Source: Clostridium sp. AN503 | GTDB lineage: Bacteria > Bacillota > Clostridia > Lachnospirales > Lachnospiraceae | Assembly (NCBI RefSeq): GCF_040719375.1 | Contig: NZ_JBFDTP010000001.1 | Span: forward strand, 558,001-622,000 | Length of the DNA stretch: 64,000 bases | Direction: 5' to 3' | In this document: positions 57,605 through 64,000 of the stretch, piece by piece | Numbering within the stretch: position 1 is the first letter of the stretch | Layout: each line of letters opens with the position of its first letter | Notes under the pieces: generated by a model | Database searches by the model: none | Told to the model about the DNA's origin: nothing | What the model saw: the letters and a program-made list of their open reading frames with translations, nothing else | Position numbers and translations under genes: made by a program

Positions 57605-58339
57605 TCACCCGACGGTCTTTTTCATGATCTCATACAACCGCCCCACATCCCCAATCCTGGTCGCCCCAGTCTCCTTATCGATAATGGACGAATACACGTG
57701 AGGAACGATCTTCTCCACCCCCGCGTCCACCGCGATCTGAAGGATCTCCTTAAAGTTATATAGGTCTATGCCGCCTGTGGGTTCTAAACCAAATCCGGTC
57801 TCGGCGCAGGCTTTCGCCACCGCCTCATATTCCTCTCTCACCTTCAAGCCGCCCATGGGGAAATATTTGAGGGAATCCGCCCCCTGCTCCTTTGCCATGG
57901 CGATCGCCGTCTTCACCGGCACTACGGCAGGTTCTTCGTCCCTGCACAGAGGCCCGGTAGACACCTTCACATACCCCGGCTTCCCGCACGGAGCTACCAT
58001 GGAATTCATGAACGGCCCCGGCCCGGTCTTCGCCCTGGTGTAACCGCCGGCTGTAAAGGTCTGGTTGATATGCTTCGGTATGATCTGTCCGGAGATCTCC
58101 GCCACCGCCTTCCACTGGCCCGGATTGCCCGCCCCGAGACCTACGGAGATATTATTGTCCACGGCCTCCTGATAGCGTTTCATATCCTCCACGGCGCTAT
58201 CCACATCCGGATAATCGGCGGACAATATTCCGACCGCCACATGCCCTTCCGCGGCCGCGTAGATCGCCTTTGCATTTTCAATCGAATTGGTAAGGCAGTT
58301 TAAGCATACCCTTCCTTTATAAAAATTAAGCCCTTCCAT
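57605..58339 (-). CDS. dgaF: 2-dehydro-3-deoxy-6-phosphogluconate aldolase (DgaF-type)
   Basis: 244 aa with AGAGGAG before the ATG. It cleaves 2-keto-3-deoxygluconate 6-phosphate to pyruvate and glyceraldehyde 3-phosphate, the last step of D-glucosaminate use. Visible segments include VCLNCLTNSIENAKAIY, GLGAGNPGQWKAV, KHINQTFTAGGYTRAKTGPG, SLKYFPMGGLKVREEYEAVAKA with a probable Schiff-base Lys and GLEPTGGIDLYNFKEIL. Its start overlaps the end of the lyase gene by 14 nt. Confidence 0.9.
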   Translation of the reverse strand: MEGLNFYKGRVCLNCLTNSIENAKAIYAAAEGHVAVGILSADYPDVDSAVEDMKRYQEAVDNNISVGLGAGNPGQWKAVAEISGQIIPKHINQTFTAGGYTRAKTGPGPFMNSMVAPCGKPGYVKVSTGPLCRDEEPAVVPVKTAIAMAKEQGADSLKYFPMGGLKVREEYEAVAKACAETGFGLEPTGGIDLYNFKEILQIAVDAGVEKIVPHVYSSIIDKETGATRIGDVGRLYEIMKKTVG

Positions 58340-59489
58340 TTGTCTTTTCTCCTCTTGACTGCTTTCCTTCTGTTGCCGACTGATGGATCTCCAGCAGCCT
58401 GCGATATATGGTATCCAGCTCCTCCAGGCTGTTTAAGGGTCTCGGGTCGATGGCCACAGACCCGATATTGGCCTGGTAATCCCGTGTATAGACCGCCACA
58501 TTTCCCTCCTGCAGCGCCTTCACGGCTTCTTTTGCGTCCAGTCCGTAACGCTTGGGGTCAAAATCGATCTTACATCGATAGATCTCCCTGCCCGCCTCGT
58601 CCTGTATGATGGACGTCTTAAGGCCCCCGATCTCCCCTGTTTTTGCCGCAAATCGCTCCAGGTCTTCCAGGGATACCGCCTGCGGTTTTCCTCCCGCCAG
58701 GTATTCCTCAATGGCTTTTACAAGCCCCATGGTACATTCTTTTCCCACCTTCATGGTCCTTCCGATGCCCTTATACTGAAGGCGCATGTTGTCTGCAAAC
58801 TCAGTTGTCCGGCAGGCCACAAACCCGCTGGTAGGCCCTTCGATGGCTTTGGCCCCGCTGTAGCACACAAAATCAGCGCCCATGGCGGCATACGCCTTTA
58901 AGTCCTCCTCCGCCGCCGCGTCCACGATACAGGGAACCCCCAGACGGCGGGTCAATTCTATGACCGTTCTGGCATCCACCATCTCCTTCTGTACGCAGTG
59001 ATGGGATTTGACAAAAAGAACTGCCAGGGTATGTTCATTGACCGCAGCCTCGATATCGCCGGGCCTGGAACCGTTGGCATAACCGGCTTCCACAATCTTT
59101 GCCCCTCCTGCCTGGGCCATCAGCGCGATGGGCGCGCCAAAATCCACGTTCTGCCCTTTCAGCAGGATCACCTCCCGCTTCGGGGTATCCGGAAGGATAT
59201 CGTATAGATGCTGTACCTTCTGGAGACTGTTCCCGCAGATCAGGGACGCCACCGCCAGGGCGATGCCTGCGGAGGCGCTGGAGGTGACGCAGGCGTCCTC
59301 CGTACCGATCATCTCTCCGATCCGTTTCCCCGCCCAGGCGTACAGATCGTCGATCACCACGTAGTTGCCCGCCGCCTCCACCAGGGTCTCCCCCACCCCT
59401 TTTGAGATGGTGGAGACGCCCAGCTTCGTCATCCTGCCGGATGCGTTGATCACGGGTCTTAACCCGTTCCTGCTATATATGTTTTCCAT
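58326..59489 (-). CDS. dgaE: PLP-dependent D-glucosaminate-6-phosphate ammonia-lyase (DgaE-type)
   Basis: 387 aa with GGGAG before the ATG. SelA-like fold-type I PLP enzyme: VINASGRMTKLGVSTISKGVGETLVEAAGNYVVIDDLYAWAGKRIGEMIGTEDACVTSSASAGIALAVASL, and the PLP Lys in FVCYSGAKAIEGPTSGFV. It eliminates ammonia from D-glucosaminate 6-phosphate to give the keto-deoxy sugar acid for DgaF. A close relative could act on another amino or sugar acid; the adjacent mannose-family PTS favours the dga assignment. Confidence 0.88.
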   Translation of the reverse strand: MENIYSRNGLRPVINASGRMTKLGVSTISKGVGETLVEAAGNYVVIDDLYAWAGKRIGEMIGTEDACVTSSASAGIALAVASLICGNSLQKVQHLYDILPDTPKREVILLKGQNVDFGAPIALMAQAGGAKIVEAGYANGSRPGDIEAAVNEHTLAVLFVKSHHCVQKEMVDARTVIELTRRLGVPCIVDAAAEEDLKAYAAMGADFVCYSGAKAIEGPTSGFVACRTTEFADNMRLQYKGIGRTMKVGKECTMGLVKAIEEYLAGGKPQAVSLEDLERFAAKTGEIGGLKTSIIQDEAGREIYRCKIDFDPKRYGLDAKEAVKALQEGNVAVYTRDYQANIGSVAIDPRPLNSLEELDTIYRRLLEIHQSATEGKQSRGEKTNGRA

Positions 59490-59519
59490 AAAATACTCCC
59501 GTCACATGATAACCTGCAT

Positions 59520-60347
59520 TTACAGAATGCCCAGTAAGGACGTCACGATGGACACGCCCACCACAGTGAGCAGGATCCGGTTGTAGTACGGCCCTTTTTT
59601 CTTCAGGTAATAGTAGATGATAAATACAGCCGCTAACGGCAGTAACCCGGGAGCCACCGTATTTAAAATATCCTGGAACACGATCTGCGTGCCGCTTGAG
59701 AAGCCAAAGGTCAGCGGCGTGGAGATGGTGACATAGCTGGCGGACAGCGCTCCCATCATCGTAAGGCCGATCACATTGGCCGTAAATATGATGGACTTCA
59801 TCTTCCCGCCGTGAAGCAGCGACACCACGGAGCGTTTGCCCAGGGTATAGCCGTTGTGGATCAGGCCGTAAGCGATGGCAATGGTGACAGCCGGGTACAG
59901 GATCAGCGGCATAACGCCGCCCAGGGCAGAACCATTGCTGGCAAAGGGCAGGAAAATGGAGATGATGATCGGCATGATCGCCGCCCACACGATGGCGTCA
60001 CCCATGCCCGCGATCGGGCCCATGAGGCCGGTCTTGATCCCAGTGATAGCTTCATCCGTCACGTTTTCCCCGTTGGCCTTCTGCTCCTCCATGGAAATAA
60101 CGATGCCCTGGATGATGGCTCCGAAGGTCCCCTCTGTATTGAAAAAAACCAGATGCCGTTTCAAGGCGGCGCTCAACTCCTCGTCGGTGCTGTAAAGCTT
60201 CTTTAATACCGGCGTCATGGATGCACAAAATACAAGGCTCTGTAAACGTTCATAAGAGTTGGAAAGCTCCGCGCCCGCATAGTAGATCCACATGGATCTG
60301 GTGATATCTTTTTTCGTAAGCTTTTTAACCTGTGTCTGCTCTCCCAT
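59520..60347 (-). CDS. dgaD: PTS mannose-family IID subunit (DgaD-type)
   Basis: 275 aa from ATG 60347 with AAGGAGGAGG upstream; the frame extends to 60407 inside the IIC gene. It has LTKKDITRSMWIYYAGAELSNSYERLQSLVFCASMTPVLKKLY, GTFGAIIQGIVISMEEQKANGENVTDEAITGIKTGLMGPIAGMGDAIVWAAI, typical IID membrane-domain motifs. Forms the membrane channel with IIC. Confidence 0.93.
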   Translation of the reverse strand: MGEQTQVKKLTKKDITRSMWIYYAGAELSNSYERLQSLVFCASMTPVLKKLYSTDEELSAALKRHLVFFNTEGTFGAIIQGIVISMEEQKANGENVTDEAITGIKTGLMGPIAGMGDAIVWAAIMPIIISIFLPFASNGSALGGVMPLILYPAVTIAIAYGLIHNGYTLGKRSVVSLLHGGKMKSIIFTANVIGLTMMGALSASYVTISTPLTFGFSSGTQIVFQDILNTVAPGLLPLAAVFIIYYYLKKKGPYYNRILLTVVGVSIVTSLLGIL

Positions 60348-60348
60348 C

Positions 60349-61098
60349 TTACACTGCCTCCTCCTTAAGCTGGAATAATCCCAGTAATAATGCGATACAA
60401 GTTGCAAAAATGGCTACTGCCATGGTGTCAAGCCCCAGATACATGACAGCGAAGAACCCGATGATAAAAAATGGGATCAGATTCTTCTTTCCGATCACAG
60501 ACAGCGTGATCGCAAAGCCAAGAGCCGGAAGGATGCCGCCCATGATCTCAAAGGAATGCATCAGCCACTGGGGCAGGATTGCGATCAGCTTTTCCACCGC
60601 AGTCACCCCGAAGAAATCAATCGCAAACACGATCGGGAAACGGATGATAAAACCGGCGATCGACGGATAGATAAACGCCGCGCGGATGATCCCCTTTGTA
60701 TCTGCATTTTCCGCATAACGGTCCGCCATATGTACCCAAACGGCGTTGGTACTTCTTCTGAGCTGATCCACAAACACGCCCAGCACGCCGAACGGGATCG
60801 CCAGCGCGATCGCCACCTCCGGGGACATATTGGACATGACGCCCAGGGGGATGGCGATGCATCCCGCCAGTGCCGGATCACTGGGAACGTTCCCGCCCGG
60901 CGTGGAGGTCACCCCCAGATAAACAAGCTGCAGGCCCGCTCCGATCTTCATGGCAAGAGGCATATTGCCTGTGAGCAGCCCCACGAAAACGCCGATCACC
61001 ACCGGCTGCAGAAGCATGGACGAAAAGGTATATCCAAACCGCAGCCTGCAGAACCAGTAATAAACACCCATACATACAGCCAACATCAGCACACTCAT
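60349..61098 (-). CDS. dgaC: PTS mannose-family IIC subunit (DgaC-type)
   Basis: 249 aa, six to eight membrane segments, with the IIC signature MKIGAGLQLVYLGVTSTPGGNVPSDPALAGCIAIPLGVMSN. It binds and translocates the sugar acid. AAGGAGGG precedes the ATG. The stop abuts the IID start. Confidence 0.93.
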   Translation of the reverse strand: MSVLMLAVCMGVYYWFCRLRFGYTFSSMLLQPVVIGVFVGLLTGNMPLAMKIGAGLQLVYLGVTSTPGGNVPSDPALAGCIAIPLGVMSNMSPEVAIALAIPFGVLGVFVDQLRRSTNAVWVHMADRYAENADTKGIIRAAFIYPSIAGFIIRFPIVFAIDFFGVTAVEKLIAILPQWLMHSFEIMGGILPALGFAITLSVIGKKNLIPFFIIGFFAVMYLGLDTMAVAIFATCIALLLGLFQLKEEAV

Positions 61099-61113
61099 AC
61101 TTCAAAACCCTCC

Positions 61114-61605
61114 TTAGTTATTGTACTTTTTAAGGATCGCTTCCAGGCTCTGAGGAACATCCTCAGGGATGGTCTGGAAAATGATCTTAACCCCTTTATC
61201 CTGTAATGCTTTCAGTACATCTACGTCCCTGTCATCCAAAGTGATATTCTGGAACACCACCCTGCGTCCCGGGGAACCACCCAGTCCGCCCACCTGGATA
61301 TCCGTCACCTGGATGCCGCCTTCGTACACATCCTTCATACTCTCAAGATCCGGCAAAAGCAGAAGCACACGCCCAGTCCCAAACTGCTCCTCCTTCCATC
61401 TTCTGACTGCCTCCGCCCTGCTGTAACACTCTACCTTCACCCCGGCCGGCGCCGCCATCAGATAGATCTCCAGCATAAACTCATCCGCCGCCAGGCTGTC
61501 GCTCACTACAACAATCTTGTTGGCCCGGGACTGATTCACCCATTTTGTCATAACCTGTCCGTGGATCAACCTGCTGTCAATCCTGCAAAGCACGATCTCC
61601 GCCAT
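61114..61605 (-). CDS. dgaB: PTS mannose-family IIB subunit (DgaB-type)
   Basis: 163 aa with AAGGAGGG before the ATG. VLCRIDSRLIHGQVMTKWVNQSRAN gives His15 as the phosphocysteine-free mannose-type phosphorylation site. It takes phosphate from IIA His11 and passes it to the incoming sugar acid. Short cytosolic protein between IIA and IIC genes. Confidence 0.93.
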   Translation of the reverse strand: MAEIVLCRIDSRLIHGQVMTKWVNQSRANKIVVVSDSLAADEFMLEIYLMAAPAGVKVECYSRAEAVRRWKEEQFGTGRVLLLLPDLESMKDVYEGGIQVTDIQVGGLGGSPGRRVVFQNITLDDRDVDVLKALQDKGVKIIFQTIPEDVPQSLEAILKKYNN

Positions 61606-61610
61606 ATAAC

Positions 61611-62027
61611 CTAACCCTCCTTTTTCTTAAGGGACCTGGTGATCTCCGCCACCACGTCGATGATCGACGCCTGTCCCTGCTGTAATACCTGGTCAAAATT
61701 GCAGTCTCCCGTAAACATGATCTGCGTACACGCCTCTATCATGAGCGGGGCGTTCAGACCCGATACGACCTTCAGATTCCGGTCCCTGCCAACCTTGGCC
61801 CCCACATTTGTAGTAGTGCCTCCAAAAACGTCTGTAAGGATCAGGGATTTTTCCGGCAGGTCTGCCGCAAACGCCTCGACCTGTTCATAATACTCCGCAA
61901 AGGTCAATTCCGGCGTAAGCGGGATCTCATGCACGAAATCCACCGCCCCCATGATCATCTTAAGACTTTCCACCAGCGCCATCCCCCAGCCTCCATGAGT
62001 CAGGAGCAGTATCTGTGGCTTTTCCAT
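61611..62027 (-). CDS. dgaA: PTS mannose-family IIA subunit (DgaA-type)
   Basis: 138 aa with GATGGAGGTATGAG before the ATG. His11 in LLTHGGWG is the site phosphorylated by HPr. TDVFGGTTTNVGAKV is also typical of the mannose IIA. First gene of the operon, divergent from the RpiR regulator. Gene order A-B-C-D-E-F is that of known dga operons. Confidence 0.93.
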   Translation of the reverse strand: MEKPQILLLTHGGWGMALVESLKMIMGAVDFVHEIPLTPELTFAEYYEQVEAFAADLPEKSLILTDVFGGTTTNVGAKVGRDRNLKVVSGLNAPLMIEACTQIMFTGDCNFDQVLQQGQASIIDVVAEITRSLKKKEG

Positions 62028-62106
62028 CTCATACCTCCATCGCCTTGTTTTTCAACGCTGAAACCGTAAGCCTGATATTCCCGGGTATCATTCTTATGAA
62101 TCAGAT

Positions 62107-62282
62107 TGTAGCATACTACATTTTTATTGTCAATATTGTATTTGTATTGTTTTTACAGTTTATCTTTTTGAATTTTACTACTTTTTTGTAATTATGACAT
62201 TTTAAATAAGGCTTGTTGAATTTTAGAGCAGAAATATGTTATACTCAAATTGAAATTCACTACAGAGTCACTACAAAAGTGA
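62107..62282. promoter_or_regulatory. Divergent dga/rpiR control region
   Basis: TGTAG-CATA-CTACA (62107-62120) is a palindrome on the dga side. On the regulator side TTGAAT (62216-62221) and TATACT (62240-62245) form a promoter, followed by two direct repeats TCACTACAGAG/TCACTACAAAA (62257-62278), the second also forming TCACT...AGTGA with 62278-62282. CTACA occurs in all three, a plausible common half-site for the RpiR protein. Confidence 0.5.
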
Positions 62283-62304
62283 TGAAAGGAAGACAAACTC
62301 ATCC

Positions 62305-63177
62305 ATGGCTGAACATTACGAACTCTTTACCCTGATGGCCCGCATAGACGGGATGTCCAATCAGTTTACCAAGACAGACTGGAAGATCGTCCAGTATATC
62401 AAAAAAAATACCACCAGTTTTATCGAGCTGAGCGCCCAGGAACTGGCCCGGGAGATCGGCACCTCCGACGCAAGCATCATCCGTTTTGCCCAGAAGGTAG
62501 GCTACAGCGGGCTGAACGAATTAAAATACACCATGCAGAAGGAGCTTGATAAGAACTCCTCCTCCGTCAACCACTCCGACTACTCCTCCCTGCTCAGCGA
62601 CTTAAAGCTTCTGCTGGACAGCCTGTTCAACCTCACCAACCCGGCGGACATCGACCACGCCCGGGAGATGATGCTGAAGGCCCGGCGCATCTTCATCGTC
62701 GGACTGGACTTCAACAAAAACGTAGCAGAGATCATCGCCCACAAGTTCATGACCCTGGGCCTTACGGTCCAGTCCCTCACCAACTACGACACACTGCGTC
62801 TCTACCAGAGCCTGTCCGGAGAAACCGACCTGTTCATCACGATCTCCCTGTCCGGCAACCACAAGCAGCTGTCCTCAATCCTTGCGGATTTTAAAAAGAA
62901 CAAGAGCAGCGTGATCCTCATATCCAACTATGAGAAGTCCCTGTGCGCCACCCATGCCAATCTGACCCTGCTGATCCCCAAGACAGACCTGCTCCACAGC
63001 AGCGACACGATCTCCCGCGAGATCCTGATCCTGGTGCTCTTTGACATGCTGTTCCACAACTTCCTGACAGAAGACCTAAAGTCCTACCAGACCTTCCAAA
63101 AGACCGCATCTTACTCAAAGCTCAGCAACCAGGATGACACCCGGGACGGACTTAGAAGACTGATGGATCTGCTATGA
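62305..63177 (+). CDS. MurR/RpiR-family regulator, probable dga regulator
   Basis: 290 aa with AAAGGAAG upstream. The N-terminal HTH_6 domain (LTPTDWKIVQY... SAQELAREIGTSDASIIRFAQKVGYSGLNELKYTM) covers residues about 15-80, and a SIS sugar-phosphate-binding domain follows (ARRIFIVGLDFNKNVAEIIAHKFMTLGLTVQ, DLFITISLSGNHKQLSSIL). SIS regulators sense sugar phosphates, here probably an intermediate of glucosaminate breakdown. It is divergent from dgaA. In Salmonella dga is controlled by a LevR-like sigma-54 activator, so this is another wiring. Confidence 0.92.
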   Translation: MAEHYELFTLMARIDGMSNQFTKTDWKIVQYIKKNTTSFIELSAQELAREIGTSDASIIRFAQKVGYSGLNELKYTMQKELDKNSSSVNHSDYSSLLSDLKLLLDSLFNLTNPADIDHAREMMLKARRIFIVGLDFNKNVAEIIAHKFMTLGLTVQSLTNYDTLRLYQSLSGETDLFITISLSGNHKQLSSILADFKKNKSSVILISNYEKSLCATHANLTLLIPKTDLLHSSDTISREILILVLFDMLFHNFLTEDLKSYQTFQKTASYSKLSNQDDTRDGLRRLMDLL

Positions 63178-63237
63178 ACGTTATTAGAAGCTTCCAATCT
63201 GTTGTGCCAGGAACCAGAATACAGTATAGGAGGATTT

Positions 63238-63765
63238 ATGGGAGAAGATTTCATTGATACACATGATGCATTACAGGAATTATGTGATCTATTAAGCGGG
63301 TATCAATATGAACTGCATTATCATGATGATGATGAATATGAATATTTAGATGAAGCAGACGTGTGCATTACAATACCCAATCCCTATTCAAAAAATAAAA
63401 TTTATATTGATTTAGAAGAAGAATTCACGCTTTCATATGGAATATACCATGAGCATTATTATCCCAACAAAAATGACTACAAGGAGATGGCCAAAACCCT
63501 AATAGGGATATTAAACAATGAACTATGCTCCGCGACCATGTATTCCGGCGAGCCGTTGCAATGGCTTGGCAGCACTACCATTACAAAGTCCGAAAGCAGC
63601 GAGCGCCCTATAAAAGATGTGTTTTCATTCATTTTTAAAATAAAGGAGTTTAAAACCAGATTAAATACGAATGGCGGTGAAGTACATTATAATTTTTGGA
63701 ATCCAACGGATGACAGGATTATTAAACTAGAAAAAAAGCATAACTCTATGAAGGAGGAAACGTGA
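63238..63765 (+). CDS. Acidic small protein, unknown (immunity-like)
   Basis: 175 aa from ATG 63238 with AGGAGG at 63229-63234; an in-frame start at 63202 has no site. Acidic and rich in Asp, Glu, Tyr and His, for example GYQYELHYHDDDEYEYLDEADVCITIPNPYSKNKIYIDLEEEFTLSYGIYHEHYYP. Such single-domain acidic proteins are common among immunity proteins of polymorphic toxins. No toxin gene is upstream in the window. It runs into the next gene with an overlap (GTGA), so the two are co-translated. Confidence 0.7.
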   Translation: MGEDFIDTHDALQELCDLLSGYQYELHYHDDDEYEYLDEADVCITIPNPYSKNKIYIDLEEEFTLSYGIYHEHYYPNKNDYKEMAKTLIGILNNELCSATMYSGEPLQWLGSTTITKSESSERPIKDVFSFIFKIKEFKTRLNTNGGEVHYNFWNPTDDRIIKLEKKHNSMKEET

Positions 63766-64000
63766 ATACGATTGCAGTCAAGCCAATGCAGACCCCATAT
63801 GGTTACAAGGAGCAGCATCTTATGATCGATGGCGTATTCCTGCCGTATTATGTGGATTCGTACGCCAAAGCGTCAGAAGGAGGTTATTTCAAAGGCTCTG
63901 TATCCTTGCTGGGATTGTATCCTGCGTGGGGAAAGGATCTTTTGCACAGAGGCGAAATCCGTTTTATCTGGAATCTGATTGACCGGGAAGAACCAGTTAT
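63762..64000 (+). CDS. Small protein following the immunity-like gene (3' partial)
   Basis: Starts at GTG 63762 (AAGGAGG 4 nt upstream), overlapping the previous stop, and runs off the window. The 79 visible codons read MQTPYGYKEQHLMIDGVFLPYYVD, GYFKGSVSLLGLYPAWGKDLLHRGEIRFIWNLID and onward. No family recognised; the composition and gene size resemble immunity or SMI1-like proteins. It forms a likely two-gene unit with the acidic protein. Confidence 0.65.
   Translation, partial: MNTIAVKPMQTPYGYKEQHLMIDGVFLPYYVDSYAKASEGGYFKGSVSLLGLYPAWGKDLLHRGEIRFIWNLIDREEPV

Noticed and set aside
57254..57763. 169-codon plus-strand frame
   Set aside because: AT-rich random composition and it overlaps the dgaF coding region on the other strand.

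Overview
The window reads as a chromosome segment of a gut-type, spore-forming Clostridia, most likely Lachnospiraceae. This rests on family-level recognition: a clostridial Tn916/Tn1549-type conjugative element, a DnaD/DnaC helicase-loader pair, a D-glucosaminate PTS operon, YARHG and DUF6809 proteins, and a collagen-like coat gene. No rRNA, tRNA or CRISPR array was seen.

1 to about 11.59 kb is the right-hand end of an integrative and conjugative element (ICE). It carries a DUF4366 protein, a Cys-rich VLP protein, a DUF4316 protein, MobC, a CD1845-like membrane protein, a MOBP relaxase, a sigma-like regulator, a DUF6870 protein and a large serine recombinase at the very end. The GC-rich backbone is broken by two AT-rich cargo islands. 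One holds a 119-aa protein plus an HExxH metalloprotease; the other holds a TetR regulator plus a GNAT acetyltransferase. Ten copies of one 23-nt palindrome separate almost every gene block and bracket both islands. The copies show compensatory arm changes, and I saw none outside the ICE. Two ICE promoters share a 33-nt element, a sigma-like gene has a hairpin over its ribosome binding site, and about 330 nt look like a structured RNA. The ICE is inserted in the Gly-X-Thr repeats of a coat-like collagen gene, which it truncates.

12.3-25 kb is mostly core chromosome: lepB, prs, dnaC-like and dnaD-like helicase loaders, a cluster of perfect DnaA boxes, murC, a class A PBP, a two-gene HipA-like kinase/HTH module, a possible secreted effector, and queT with a preQ1-type leader. 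25.2-34 kb is mixed: glgX, a broken AAA/DUF1703 gene, a LysR/MmgE-PrpD/DASS transporter cluster, an iron-type small Cys-rich protein, and RHH and DUF6809 small genes.

34.1-41.9 kb is a NitT/TauT-type ABC import operon (binding protein, two permeases, two ATPases) ending in a cytosolic sulfatase, with a divergent LacI-type regulator. 42-44.7 kb holds a DUF4352/YARHG lipoprotein and an OLD/RecF-like ATPase whose TOPRIM-like partner is cut to 31 codons.

44.9-57.1 kb is one long minus-strand carbohydrate operon: CUT1 binding protein and permeases, PPC protein, ADP-ribosylglycohydrolase, LacI regulator, an unrecognised glycosidase-like protein, MalQ, an MBL hydrolase, a GH28-like protein and a 2-hydroxyacid dehydrogenase. 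Matching LacI-type operators lie before the first gene and before the GH28 gene. 57.6-63.2 kb is a D-glucosaminate-type PTS/lyase/aldolase operon (dgaABCDEF) with a divergent RpiR regulator. The window ends with two short tandem genes of immunity-like character. Coordinates of sites and chosen starts were counted by hand from the sequence; comparisons with families are from memory, without searches.
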